From assembly GCA_032622095.1 (NCBI GenBank), contig CP136061.1, positions 5,590,734 through 5,654,733 on the forward strand: 64,000 nt of DNA. The letters are read 5' to 3'. Shown here in pieces: positions 25,927 to 40,000 of the stretch (its first letter is position 1; every line of letters begins with the position of its first letter). A program made the translations under genes and the position numbers. Origin of the DNA: Siphonodentalium dalli (taxonomy: Eukaryota > Mollusca > Scaphopoda > Gadilida > Siphonodentaliidae). Under the pieces are notes generated by a model that saw only the letters and a program-made list of their open reading frames with translations, was not told where the DNA came from and did no database searches.

Positions 25927-27311
25927 TATACTTCCATATTTTAATATGGAAGTATATTGTTATTCAATTTATTATTTTTCTCCTCTATTATTATTATTCT
26001 AAGCAATTTTTTCAACTCTTATATCTCCGGAAGTACAAGAGATAGGGAGCTGAAATTTCGTATGCATATAGACCTATACTATTTCTAACTAATAAGAGTA
26101 TATAGGATGTTGTCCACGTTTGGTTTACAGAGTTATCTCCCCTTTTTGTGAAAAAATGGGGTTGCTGTATCTCGAAAAGTATGAGCAGCAGAGACTCAAA
26201 ATGTGGACCATATGTAGAACTCAGGATTCCCTATTGAATCCATACATTATAATTTATGTCCGCGCTTTTTCTACAGAGTTGTCGCCCATGATTCGCAAAA
26301 TTCGATTTATTTCATATCATGTAACCGCCTATAACATGCACGGTATCCATATTTGAGAGATTTTATGTAGTTACCCGTTATCAACTTGCTACGAAAAACA
26401 AGTTTTGAACAGGGACGGACTTATATTTTTGGGTTTTGGGTGGGGGCAAAATTTTCGCAATTTTTTTTTTCGATGATTTCAACTATTTTTACTGTCGTGT
26501 ATCTATAGGGTGTACTAATGATCCTCCTGAAAGAATTTGTAAATCGGTTGAGAAATGTCCAACTTACAGACCATCGAAAATTGTATTCATACATCGATTG
26601 AGGAGAAAGTGCTTGTGGACAAAACTCCTCCTAGACGACGCACGCGAACTGGATTTGGTTTATGTGAGCGTGTTACCCATAGAAAGAAGACGAAATGGTG
26701 CAATTTTGACGAAGATCCAAAAACATTGGTCCATATTAGGGAGGGGGCAAAAATTGTCATATTTTTTTGGTCTCCGATTTGAACCAAAATTGTTGTGAAG
26801 TATCTATAAGATGTACCGAGTGACATTATGAGTGAATTTTGTGAATCGGTTGAAAAATGTAGAAACTGTGGCCCCTTCATTTTTTTCAAGTTTACAGAAG
26901 ATGCACTATGAATTCAAATTCCTTCAACCAATCGTCAATTGTTTAGTGTCATTCGGTGGGGAATTTATAATACTTTTAAACGATTACCGACTTGCCTTAT
27001 TATGTCGATGGAAGCCAGATATAATCGAAATGTATGTACTGAACAGCATTAATATAGGTCTATATAGTAGAATATCGCCACAATATCTTACTAGAACCCT
27101 ACTAAATATTAAAGGGGCATCAAATGCGAACACAATGACGCAAAAATTAGCTCGATATCTCGAAGATTGGCCGAGATATGGCGACTTTTCTACACGCATC
27201 ACCTAATTCCGAGGCAAGGGTGGGGGTCACACCATAACGTTCCAACTGAACACAGAAATGTCAATAAACCATACTATCGACATACCAATCAATTCCGTGC
27301 GAATCCCTTAT
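25927..27311. repeat. A19 unit with four indels (1385 bp)
   Basis: An extra T in 26007-26012, an extra C in 26139-26142, an extra A in 26394-26398 and a missing T at 26536-26538. No substitutions noticed. Confidence 0.92.
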
Positions 27312-28694
27312 TATACTTCCATATTTTAATATGGAAGTATATTGTTATTCAATTTATTATTTTTCTCCTCTATTATTATTATTCTAAGCAATTTTTCAAC
27401 TCTTATATCTCCGGAAGTACAAGAGATAGGGAGCTGAAATTTCGTATGCATATAGACCTATACTATTTCTAACTAATAAGAGTATATAGGATGTTGTCCA
27501 CGTTTGGTTTACAGAGTTATCTCCCTTTTTGTGAAAAAATGGGGTTGCTGTATCTCGAAAAGTATGAGCAGCAGAGACTCAAAATGTGGACCATATGTAG
27601 AACTCAGGATTCCCTATTGAATCCATACATTATAATTTATGTCCGCGCTTTTTTCTACAGAGTTGTCGCCCATGATTCGCAAAATTCGATTTATTTCATA
27701 TCATGTAACCGCCTATAACATGCACGGTATCCATATTTGAGAGATTTTATGTAGTTACCCGTTATCAACTTGCTACGAAAACAAGTTTTGAACAGGGACG
27801 GACTTATATTTTGGGTTTTGGGTGGGGGCAAAATTTTCGCAATTTTTTTTTTCGATGATTTCAACTATTTTTACTGTCGTGTATCTATAGGGTGTACTAA
27901 TGATCCTCCTGAAAGAATTTTGTAAATCGGTTGAGAAATGTCCAACTTACAGACCATCGAAAATTGTATTCATACATCGATTGAGGAGAAAGTGCTTGTG
28001 GACAAAACTCCTCCTAGACGACGCACGCGAACTGGATTTGGTTTATGTGAGCGTGTTACCCATAGAAAGAAGACGAAATGGTGCAATTTTGACGAAGATC
28101 CAAAAACATTGGTCCATATTAGGGAGGGGGCAAAAATTGTCATATTTTTTTGGTCTCCGATTTGAACCAAAATTGTTGTGAAGTATCTATAAGATGTACC
28201 GAGTGACATTATGAGTGAATTTTGTGAATCGGTTGAAAAATGTAGAAACTGTGGCCCCTTCATTTTTTTCAAGTTTACAGAAGATGCACTATGAATTCAA
28301 ATTCCTTCAACCAATCGTCAATTGTTTAGTGTCATTCGGTGGGGAATTTATAATACTTTTAAACGATTACCGACTTGCCTTATTATGTCGATGGAAGCCA
28401 GATATAATCGAAATGTATGTACTGAACAGCATTAATATAGGTCTATATAGTAGAATATCGCCACAATATCTTACTAGAACCCTACTAAATATTAAAGGGG
28501 CATCAAATGCGAACACAATGACGCAAAAATTAGCTCGATATCTCGAAGATTGGCCGAGATATGGCGACTTTTCTACACGCATCACCTAATTCCGAGGCAA
28601 GGGTGGGGGTCACACCATAACGTTCCAACTGAACACAGAAATGTCAATAAACCATACTATCGACATACCAATCAATTCCGTGCGAATCCCTTAT
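27312..28694. repeat. A20 unit with two compensating indels
   Basis: An extra T in 27649-27654 and a missing T in 27809-27812 leave the length at 1383 bp. Confidence 0.92.
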
Positions 28695-31600
28695 TATACT
28701 TCCATATTTTAATATGGAAGTATATTGTTATTCAATTTATTATTTTTCTCCTCTATTATTATTATTCTAAGCAATTTTTCAACTCTTATATCTCCGGAAG
28801 TACAAGAGATAGGGAGCTGAAATTTCGTATGCATATAGACCTATACTATTTCTAACTAATAAGAGTATATAGGATGTTGTCCACGTTTGGTTTACAGAGT
28901 TATCTCCCTTTTTGTGAAAAAATGGGGTTGCTGTATCTCGAAAAGTATGAGCAGCAGAGACTCAAAATGTGGACCATATGTAGAACTCAGGATTCCCTAT
29001 TGAATCCATACATTATAATTTATGTCCGCGCTTTTTCTACAGAGTTGTCGCCCATGATTCGCAAAATTCGATTTATTTCATATCATGTAACCGCCTATAA
29101 CATGCACGGTATCCATATTTGAGAGATTTTATGTAGTTACCCGTTATCAACTTGCTACGAAAACAAGTTTTGAACAGGGACGGACTTATATTTTTGGGTT
29201 TTGGGTGGGGGCAAAATTTTCGCAATTTTTTTTTTCGATGATTTCAACTATTTTTACTGTCGTGTATCTATAGGGTGTACTAATGATCCTCCTGAAAGAA
29301 TTTTGTAAATCGGTTGAGAAATGTCCAACTTACAGACCATCGAAAATTGTATTCATACATCGATTGAGGAGAAAGTGCTTGTGGACAAAACTCCTCCTAG
29401 ACGACGCACGCGAACTGGATTTGGTTTATGTGAGCGTGTTACCCATAGAAAGAAGACGAAATGGTGCAATTTTGACGAAGATCCAAAAACATTGGTCCAT
29501 ATTAGGGAGGGGGCAAAAATTGTCATATTTTTTTGGTCTCCGATTTGAACCAAAATTGTTGTGAAGTATCTATAAGATGTACCGAGTGACATTATGAGTG
29601 AATTTTGTGAATCGGTTGAAAAATGTAGAAACTGTGGCCCCTTCATTTTTTTCAAGTTTACAGAAGATGCACTATGAATTCAAATTCCTTCAACCAATCG
29701 TCAATTGTTTAGTGTCATTCGGTGGGGAATTTATAATACTTTTAAACGATTACCGACTTGCCTTATTATGTCGATGGAAGCCAGATATAATCGAAATGTA
29801 TGTACTGAACAGCATTAATATAGGTCTATATAGTAGAATATCGCCACAATATCTTACTAGAACCCTACTAAATATTAAAGGGGCATCAAATGCGAACACA
29901 ATGACGCAAAAATTAGCTCGATATCTCGAAGATTGGCCGAGATATGGCGACTTTTCTACACGCATCACCTAATTCCGAGGCAAGGGTGGGGGTCACACCA
30001 TAACGTTCCAACTGAACACAGAAATGTCAATAAACCATACTATCGACATACCAATCAATTCCGTGCGAATCCCTTATTATACTTCCATATTTTAATATGG
30101 AAGTATATTGTTATTCAATTTATTATTTTTCTCCTCTATTATTATTATTCTAAGCAATTTTTCAACTCTTATATCTCCGGAAGTACAAGAGATAGGGAGC
30201 TGAAATTTCGTATGCATATAGACCTATACTATTTCTAACTAATAAGAGTATATAGGATGTTGTCCACGTTTGGTTTACAGAGTTATCTCCCTTTTTGTGA
30301 AAAAATGGGGTTGCTGTATCTCGAAAAGTATGAGCAGCAGAGACTCAAAATGTGGACCATATGTAGAACTCAGGATTCCCTATTGAATCCATACATTATA
30401 ATTTATGTCCGCGCTTTTTCTACAGAGTTGTCGCCCATGATTCGCAAAATTCGATTTATTTCATATCATGTAACCGCCTATAACATGCACGGTATCCATA
30501 TTTGAGAGATTTTATGTAGTTACCCGTTATCAACTTGCTACGAAAACAAGTTTTGAACAGGGACGGACTTATATTTTTGGGTTTTGGGTGGGGGCAAAAT
30601 TTTCGCAATTTTTTTTTTCGATGATTTCAACTATTTTTACTGTCGTGTATCTATAGGGTGTACTAATGATCCTCCTGAAAGAATTTTGTAAATCGGTTGA
30701 GAAATGTCCAACTTACAGACCATCGAAAATTGTATTCATACATCGATTGAGGAGAAAGTGCTTGTGGACAAAACTCCTCCTAGACGACGCACGCGAACTG
30801 GATTTGGTTTATGTGAGCGTGTTACCCATAGAAAGAAGACGAAATGGTGCAATTTTGACGAAGATCCAAAAACATTGGTCCATATTAGGGAGGGGGCAAA
30901 AATTGTCATATTTTTTTGGTCTCCGATTTGAACCAAAATTGTTGTGAAGTATCTATAAGATGTACCGAGTGACATTATGAGTGAATTTTGTGAATCGGTT
31001 GAAAAATGTAGAAACTGTGGCCCCTTCATTTTTTTCAAGTTTACAGAAGATGCACTATGAATTCAAATTCCTTCAACCAATCGTCAATTGTTTAGTGTCA
31101 TTCGGTGGGGAATTTATAATACTTTTAAACGATTACCGACTTGCCTTATTATGTCGATGGAAGCCAGATATAATCGAAATGTATGTACTGAACAGCATTA
31201 ATATAGGTCTATATAGTAGAATATCGCCACAATATCTTACTAGAACCCTACTAAATATTAAAGGGGCATCAAATGCGAACACAATGACGCAAAAATTAGC
31301 TCGATATCTCGAAGATTGGCCGAGATATGGCGACTTTTCTACACGCATCACCTAATTCCGAGGCAAGGGTGGGGGTCACACCATAACGTTCCAACTGAAC
31401 ACAGAAATGTCAATAAACCATACTATCGACATACCAATCAATTCCGTGCGAATCCCTTATTATACTTCCATATTTTAATATGGAAGTATATTGTTATTCA
31501 ATTTATTATTTTTCTCCTCTATTATTATTATTCTAAGCAATTTTTCAACTCTTATATCTCCGGAAGTACAAGAGATAGGGAGCTGAAATTTCGTATGCAT

Positions 31601-32843
31601 ATAGACCTATACTATTTCTAACTAATAAGAGTATATAGGATGTTGTCCACGTTTGGTTTACAGAGTTATCTCCCTTTTTGTGAAAAAATGGGGTTGCTGT
31701 ATCTCGAAAAGTATGAGCAGCAGAGACTCAAAATGTGGACCATATGTAGAACTCAGGATTCCCTATTGAATCCATACATTATAATTTATGTCCGCGCTTT
31801 TTCTACAGAGTTGTCGCCCATGATTCGCAAAATTCGATTTATTTCATATCATGTAACCGCCTATAACATGCACGGTATCCATATTTGAGAGATTTTATGT
31901 AGTTACCCGTTATCAACTTGCTACGAAAACAAGTTTTGAACAGGGACGGACTTATATTTTTGGGTTTTGGGTGGGGGCAAAATTTTCGCAATTTTTTTTT
32001 TCGATGATTTCAACTATTTTTACTGTCGTGTATCTATAGGGTGTACTAATGATCCTCCTGAAAGAATTTTGTAAATCGGTTGAGAAATGTCCAACTTACA
32101 GACCATCGAAAATTGTATTCATACATCGATTGAGGAGAAAGTGCTTGTGGACAAAACTCCTCCTAGACGACGCACGCGAACTGGATTTGGTTTATGTGAG
32201 CGTGTTACCCATAGAAAGAAGACGAAATGGTGCAATTTTGACGAAGATCCAAAAACATTGGTCCATATTAGGGAGGGGGCAAAAATTGTCATATTTTTTT
32301 GGTCTCCGATTTGAACCAAAATTGTTGTGAAGTATCTATAAGATGTACCGAGTGACATTATGAGTGAATTTTGTGAATCGGTTGAAAAATGTAGAAACTG
32401 TGGCCCCTTCATTTTTTTCAAGTTTACAGAAGATGCACTATGAATTCAAATTCCTTCAACCAATCGTCAATTGTTTAGTGTCATTCGGTGGGGAATTTAT
32501 AATACTTTTAAACGATTACCGACTTGCCTTATTATGTCGATGGAAGCCAGATATAATCGAAATGTATGTACTGAACAGCATTAATATAGGTCTATATAGT
32601 AGAATATCGCCACAATATCTTACTAGAACCCTACTAAATATTAAAGGGGCATCAAATGCGAACACAATGACGCAAAAATTAGCTCGATATCTCGAAGATT
32701 GGCCGAGATATGGCGACTTTTCTACACGCATCACCTAATTCCGAGGCAAGGGTGGGGGTCACACCATAACGTTCCAACTGAACACAGAAATGTCAATAAA
32801 CCATACTATCGACATACCAATCAATTCCGTGCGAATCCCTTAT
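28695..32843. repeat. A21-A23, three units matching the consensus
   Basis: Three 1383-bp units (starts 28695, 30078, 31461) with no private difference noticed. Confidence 0.9.
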
Positions 32844-34226
32844 TATACTTCCATATTTTAATATGGAAGTATATTGTTATTCAATTTATTATTTTTCTCC
32901 TCTATTATTATTATTCTAAGCAATTTTTCAACTCTTATATCTCCGGAAGTACAAGAGATAGGGAGCTGAAATTTCGTATGCATATAGACCTATACTATTC
33001 CTAACTAATAAGAGTATATAGGATGTTGTCCACGTTTGGTTTACAGAGTTATCTCCCTTTTTGTGAAAAAATGGGGTTGCTGTATCTCGAAAAGTATGAG
33101 CAGCAGAGACTCAAAATGTGGACCATATGTAGAACTCAGGATTCCCTATTGAATCCATACATTATAATTTATGTCCGCGCTTTTTCTACAGAGTTGTCGC
33201 CCATGATTCGCAAAATTCGATTTATTTCATATCATGTAACCGCCTATAACATGCACGGTATCCATATTTGAGAGATTTTATGTAGTTACCCGTTATCAAC
33301 TTGCTACGAAAACAAGTTTTGAACAGGGACGGACTTATATTTTTGGGTTTTGGGTGGGGGCAAAATTTTCGCAATTTTTTTTTTCGATGATTTCAACTAT
33401 TTTTACTGTCGTGTATCTATAGGGTGTACTAATGATCCTCCTGAAAGAATTTTGTAAATCGGTTGAGAAATGTCCAACTTACAGACCATCGAAAATTGTA
33501 TTCATACATCGATTGAGGAGAAAGTGCTTGTGGACAAAACTCCTCCTAGACGACGCACGCGAACTGGATTTGGTTTATGTGAGCGTGTTACCCATAGAAA
33601 GAAGACGAAATGGTGCAATTTTGACGAAGATCCAAAAACATTGGTCCATATTAGGGAGGGGGCAAAAATTGTCATATTTTTTTGGTCTCCGATTTGAACC
33701 AAAATTGTTGTGAAGTATCTATAAGATGTACCGAGTGACATTATGAGTGAATTTTGTGAATCGGTTGAAAAATGTAGAAACTGTGGCCCCTTCATTTTTT
33801 TCAAGTTTACAGAAGATGCACTATGAATTCAAATTCCTTCAACCAATCGTCAATTGTTTAGTGTCATTCGGTGGGGAATTTATAATACTTTTAAACGATT
33901 ACCGACTTGCCTTATTATGTCGATGGAAGCCAGATATAATCGAAATGTATGTACTGAACAGCATTAATATAGGTCTATATAGTAGAATATCGCCACAATA
34001 TCTTACTAGAACCCTACTAAATATTAAAGGGGCATCAAATGCGAACACAATGACGCAAAAATTAGCTCGATATCTCGAAGATTGGCCGAGATATGGCGAC
34101 TTTTCTACACGCATCACCTAATTCCGAGGCAAGGGTGGGGGTCACACCATAACGTTCCAACTGAACACAGAAATGTCAATAAACCATACTATCGACATAC
34201 CAATCAATTCCGTGCGAATCCCTTAT
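32844..34226. repeat. A24 unit with one substitution
   Basis: Private T to C at 33000 (CTATTCCTAAC where others read CTATTTCTAAC). Confidence 0.92.
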
Positions 34227-35646
34227 TATACTTCCATATTTTAATATGGAAGTATATTGTTATTCAATTTATTATTTTTCTCCTCTATTATTATTATTCT
34301 AAGCAATTTTTCAACTCTTATATCTCCGGAAGTACAAGAGATAGGGAGCTGAAATTTCGTATGCATATAGACCTATACTATTTCTAACTAATAAGAGTAT
34401 ATAGGATGTTGTCCACGTTTGGTTTACAGAGTTATCTCCCTTTTTGTGAAAAAATGGGGTTGCTGTATCTCGAAAAGTATGAGCAGCAGAGACTCAAAAT
34501 GTGGACCATATGTAGAACTCAGGATTCCCTATTGAATCCATACATTATAATTTATGTCCGCGCTTTTTCTACAGAGTTGTCGCCCATGATTCGCAAAATT
34601 CGATTTATTTCATATCATGTAACCGCCTATAACATGCACGGTATCCATATTTGAGAGATTTTATGTAGTTACCCGTTATCAACTTGCTACGAAAACAAGT
34701 TTTGAACAGGGACGGACTTATATTTTTGGGTTTTGGGTGGGGGCAAAATTTTCGCAATTTTTTTTTTCGATGATTTCAACTATTTTTACTGTCGTGTATC
34801 TATAGGGTGTACTAATGATCCTCCTGAAAGAATTTTGTAAATCGGTTGAGAAATGTCCAACTTACAGACCATCGAAAATTGTATTCATACATCGATTGAG
34901 GAGAAAGTGCTTGTGGACAAAACTCCTCCTAGACGACGCACGCGAACTGGATTTGGTTTATGTGAGCGTGTTACCCATAGAAAGAAGACGAAATGGTGCA
35001 ATTTTGACGAAGATCCAAAAACATTGGTCCATATTAGGGAGGGGGCAAAAATTGTCATATTTTTTTGGTCTCCGATTTGAACCAAAATTGTTGTGAAGTA
35101 TCTATAAGATGTACCGAGTGACATTATGAGTGAATTTTGTGAATCGGTTGAAAAATGTAGAAACTGTGGCCCCTTCATTTTTTTCAAGTTTACAGAAGAT
35201 GCACTATGAATTCAAATTCCTTCAACCAATCGTCAATTGTTTAGTGTCATTCGGTGGGGAATTTATAATACTTTTAAACGATTACCGACTTGCCTTATTA
35301 TGTCGATGGAAGCCAGATATAATCGAAATGTATGTACTGAACAGCATTAATATAGGTCTATATAGTAGAATATCGCCACAATATCTTACTAGAACCCTAC
35401 TAAATATTAAAGGGGCATCAAATGCGAACACAATGACGCAAAAATTAGCTCGATATCTCGAAGATTGGCCGAGATATGGCGACTTTTCTACACGCATCAC
35501 CTAATTCCGAGGCAAGGGTGGGGGTCACACCATAACGTTCCAACTGAACACAGAAATGTCAATAAACCAAACGTTTCCAACTGAACACAGAAATGTCAAT
35601 AAACCATACTATCGACATACCAATCAATTCCGTGCGAATCCCTTAT
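34227..35646. repeat. A25, last A-type unit, with 37-bp duplication (1420 bp)
   Basis: All diagnostic sites up to 35533 carry the A base. A 37-bp tandem duplication then follows, and after the next palindrome every diagnostic site carries the B base. The unit therefore contains or adjoins the junction between the two subarrays. Confidence 0.93.
35530..35603. repeat. 37-bp tandem duplication at the A/B seam
   Basis: Copies lie at 35530-35566 and 35567-35603. Each begins CCA and ends AATAAA. They differ only at the start (CCATAACGTT versus CCAAACGTTT), equal in length. The duplication occurs nowhere else in the window. It looks like the scar of unequal exchange or end joining at a shared CCA, although an assembly join is also possible. 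Confidence 0.92.
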
Positions 35647-37029
35647 TATACTTCCATATTTTAATATGGAAGTATATTGTTATTCAATTTATTATTTTTC
35701 TCCTCTATTATTATTATTCTAAGCAATTTTTCAACTCTTATATCTCCGGAAGTACAAGAGATAGGGAGCTGAAATTTCGTATGCATATAGACCTATACTA
35801 TTTCTAACTAATAAGAGTATATAGGATGTTGTCCACGATTGGTTTACAGAGTTATCTCCCTTTTTGTGAAAAAATGGGGTTGCTGTATCTCGAAAAGTAT
35901 GAGCAGCAGAGACTAAAAATTTGGACCATATGTAGAACTCAGGATTCCCTATTGAATCCATACATTATAATTTATGTCCGCGCTTTTTCTACAGAGTTGT
36001 CGCCCATGATACGCAAAATTCGATTTATTTCATATCATGTAACCGCCTATAACATGCACGGTATCCATATTTGAGAGATTTTATGTAGTTACCCGTTATC
36101 AACTTGCTACGAAAACAAGTTTTGAACAGGGACGGCCTTATATTTTTGGGTTTTGGGTGGGGGCAAAATTTTCGCAATTTTTTTTTTCGATGATTTCAAC
36201 TATTTTTACTGTCGTGTATCTATAGGGTGTACTAATGATCCTCCTGAAAGAATTTTGTAAATCGGTTGAGAAATGTCCAAGTTACAGACCATCGAAAATT
36301 GTATTCATACATCGATTGAGGAGAAAGTGCTTGTGGACAAAACTCCTCCTAGACGACGCACGCGAACTGGATTTGGTCTATGTGAGCGTGTTATCCATAG
36401 AAAGAAGACGAAATGGTGCAATTTTGACGAAGATCCAAAAACATTGGTCCATATTAGGGAGGGGGCAAAAATTGTCATATTTTTTTGGTCTCCGATTTGA
36501 ACCAAAATTGTTGTGAAGTATCTATAAGATGTACCGAGTGAAATTATGAGTGAATTTTGTGAATCGGTTGAAAAATGTAGAAATTGTGGCCCCTTCATTT
36601 TTTTCAAGTTTACAGAAGATGCACTATGAATTCAAATTCCTTCAACCAATCGTCAATTGTTTAGTGTCATTCGGTGGGGAATTTATAATACTTTTAAACG
36701 ATTACCGACGTGCCTTATTATGTCGATGGAAGCCAGATATAATCGAAATGTATGTACTGAACAGCATTAATATAGGTCTATATAGAAGAATATCGCCACA
36801 ATATCTTACTAGAACCCTACTAAATATTAAAGGGGCATCAAATGCGAACACAATGACGCAAAAATTAGCTCGATATCTCGAAGATTGGCCGAGATATGGC
36901 GACTTTTCTACACGCATCACCTAATTCCGAGGCAAGGGTGGGGGTCACACCAGAACGTTCCAACTGAACACAGAAATGTCAATAAACCATACTATCGACA
37001 TACCAATCAATTCCGTGCGAATCCCTTAT
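35647..37029. repeat. B1, reference monomer for subarray B
   Basis: This is the first unit in which all 13 B-type sites are visible, beginning with CACGATTGG (35838) and ending with CCAGAACG (36953). Its internal layout equals that of the A unit: palindrome at 35647-35676, S1/S2, the 302-bp-offset arms, the inverted repeat and three G-rich islands. Confidence 0.93.
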
Positions 37030-40000
37030 TATACTTCCATATTTTAATATGGAAGTATATTGTTATTCAATTTATTATTTTTCTCCTCTATTATTATTAT
37101 TCTAAGCAATTTTTCAACTCTTATATCTCCGGAAGTACAAGAGATAGGGAGCTGAAATTTCGTATGCATATAGACCTATACTATTTCTAACTAATAAGAG
37201 TATATAGGATGTTGTCCACGATTGGTTTACAGAGTTATCTCCCTTTTTGTGAAAAAATGGGGTTGCTGTATCTCGAAAAGTATGAGCAGCAGAGACTAAA
37301 AATTTGGACCATATGTAGAACTCAGGATTCCCTATTGAATCCATACATTATAATTTATGTCCGCGCTTTTTCTACAGAGTTGTCGCCCATGATACGCAAA
37401 ATTCGATTTATTTCATATCATGTAACCGCCTATAACATGCACGGTATCCATATTTGAGAGATTTTATGTAGTTACCCGTTATCAACTTGCTACGAAAACA
37501 AGTTTTGAACAGGGACGGCCTTATATTTTTGGGTTTTGGGTGGGGGCAAAATTTTCGCAATTTTTTTTTTCGATGATTTCAACTATTTTTACTGTCGTGT
37601 ATCTATAGGGTGTACTAATGATCCTCCTGAAAGAATTTTGTAAATCGGTTGAGAAATGTCCAAGTTACAGACCATCGAAAATTGTATTCATACATCGATT
37701 GAGGAGAAAGTGCTTGTGGACAAAACTCCTCCTAGACGACGCACGCGAACTGGATTTGGTCTATGTGAGCGTGTTATCCATAGAAAGAAGACGAAATGGT
37801 GCAATTTTGACGAAGATCCAAAAACATTGGTCCATATTAGGGAGGGGGCAAAAATTGTCATATTTTTTTGGTCTCCGATTTGAACCAAAATTGTTGTGAA
37901 GTATCTATAAGATGTACCGAGTGAAATTATGAGTGAATTTTGTGAATCGGTTGAAAAATGTAGAAATTGTGGCCCCTTCATTTTTTTCAAGTTTACAGAA
38001 GATGCACTATGAATTCAAATTCCTTCAACCAATCGTCAATTGTTTAGTGTCATTCGGTGGGGAATTTATAATACTTTTAAACGATTACCGACGTGCCTTA
38101 TTATGTCGATGGAAGCCAGATATAATCGAAATGTATGTACTGAACAGCATTAATATAGGTCTATATAGAAGAATATCGCCACAATATCTTACTAGAACCC
38201 TACTAAATATTAAAGGGGCATCAAATGCGAACACAATGACGCAAAAATTAGCTCGATATCTCGAAGATTGGCCGAGATATGGCGACTTTTCTACACGCAT
38301 CACCTAATTCCGAGGCAAGGGTGGGGGTCACACCAGAACGTTCCAACTGAACACAGAAATGTCAATAAACCATACTATCGACATACCAATCAATTCCGTG
38401 CGAATCCCTTATTATACTTCCATATTTTAATATGGAAGTATATTGTTATTCAATTTATTATTTTTCTCCTCTATTATTATTATTCTAAGCAATTTTTCAA
38501 CTCTTATATCTCCGGAAGTACAAGAGATAGGGAGCTGAAATTTCGTATGCATATAGACCTATACTATTTCTAACTAATAAGAGTATATAGGATGTTGTCC
38601 ACGATTGGTTTACAGAGTTATCTCCCTTTTTGTGAAAAAATGGGGTTGCTGTATCTCGAAAAGTATGAGCAGCAGAGACTAAAAATTTGGACCATATGTA
38701 GAACTCAGGATTCCCTATTGAATCCATACATTATAATTTATGTCCGCGCTTTTTCTACAGAGTTGTCGCCCATGATACGCAAAATTCGATTTATTTCATA
38801 TCATGTAACCGCCTATAACATGCACGGTATCCATATTTGAGAGATTTTATGTAGTTACCCGTTATCAACTTGCTACGAAAACAAGTTTTGAACAGGGACG
38901 GCCTTATATTTTTGGGTTTTGGGTGGGGGCAAAATTTTCGCAATTTTTTTTTTCGATGATTTCAACTATTTTTACTGTCGTGTATCTATAGGGTGTACTA
39001 ATGATCCTCCTGAAAGAATTTTGTAAATCGGTTGAGAAATGTCCAAGTTACAGACCATCGAAAATTGTATTCATACATCGATTGAGGAGAAAGTGCTTGT
39101 GGACAAAACTCCTCCTAGACGACGCACGCGAACTGGATTTGGTCTATGTGAGCGTGTTATCCATAGAAAGAAGACGAAATGGTGCAATTTTGACGAAGAT
39201 CCAAAAACATTGGTCCATATTAGGGAGGGGGCAAAAATTGTCATATTTTTTTGGTCTCCGATTTGAACCAAAATTGTTGTGAAGTATCTATAAGATGTAC
39301 CGAGTGAAATTATGAGTGAATTTTGTGAATCGGTTGAAAAATGTAGAAATTGTGGCCCCTTCATTTTTTTCAAGTTTACAGAAGATGCACTATGAATTCA
39401 AATTCCTTCAACCAATCGTCAATTGTTTAGTGTCATTCGGTGGGGAATTTATAATACTTTTAAACGATTACCGACGTGCCTTATTATGTCGATGGAAGCC
39501 AGATATAATCGAAATGTATGTACTGAACAGCATTAATATAGGTCTATATAGAAGAATATCGCCACAATATCTTACTAGAACCCTACTAAATATTAAAGGG
39601 GCATCAAATGCGAACACAATGACGCAAAAATTAGCTCGATATCTCGAAGATTGGCCGAGATATGGCGACTTTTCTACACGCATCACCTAATTCCGAGGCA
39701 AGGGTGGGGGTCACACCAGAACGTTCCAACTGAACACAGAAATGTCAATAAACCATACTATCGACATACCAATCAATTCCGTGCGAATCCCTTATTATAC
39801 TTCCATATTTTAATATGGAAGTATATTGTTATTCAATTTATTATTTTTCTCCTCTATTATTATTATTCTAAGCAATTTTTCAACTCTTATATCTCCGGAA
39901 GTACAAGAGATAGGGAGCTGAAATTTCGTATGCATATAGACCTATACTATTTCTAACTAATAAGAGTATATAGGATGTTGTCCACGATTGGTTTACAGAG

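Larger units (their letters stand above)
23625..27812. other. Indel cluster in four consecutive units
   Basis: Ten small length changes fall in about 4.2 kb, nine of them single-base and most in homopolymers, with no accompanying substitutions. The other 41 units have almost none. The pattern fits a locally poor long-read consensus, such as a join supported by few reads, better than biological mutation. Treat reading frames and unit lengths here with caution. Confidence 0.8.
1033..35646. repeat. Subarray A: 25 near-identical units
   Basis: This block holds 25 units from the palindrome at 1033 to the one at 35647. I noticed nine private substitutions (2690, 2894, 6104, 11519, 12587, 13308, 19349, 22115, 33000), a 2-bp insertion near 1667, ten small indels confined to 23625-27812, and a 37-bp duplication at the right edge. 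Otherwise the copies read identically. The A type is defined against B by 13 fixed sites; examples in A are CCAACTTAC, GTTACCCAT, CGACTTGCC and CCATAACG. No A unit was seen to carry a B base at these sites, so the two blocks have not exchanged sequence recently. Confidence 0.93.
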
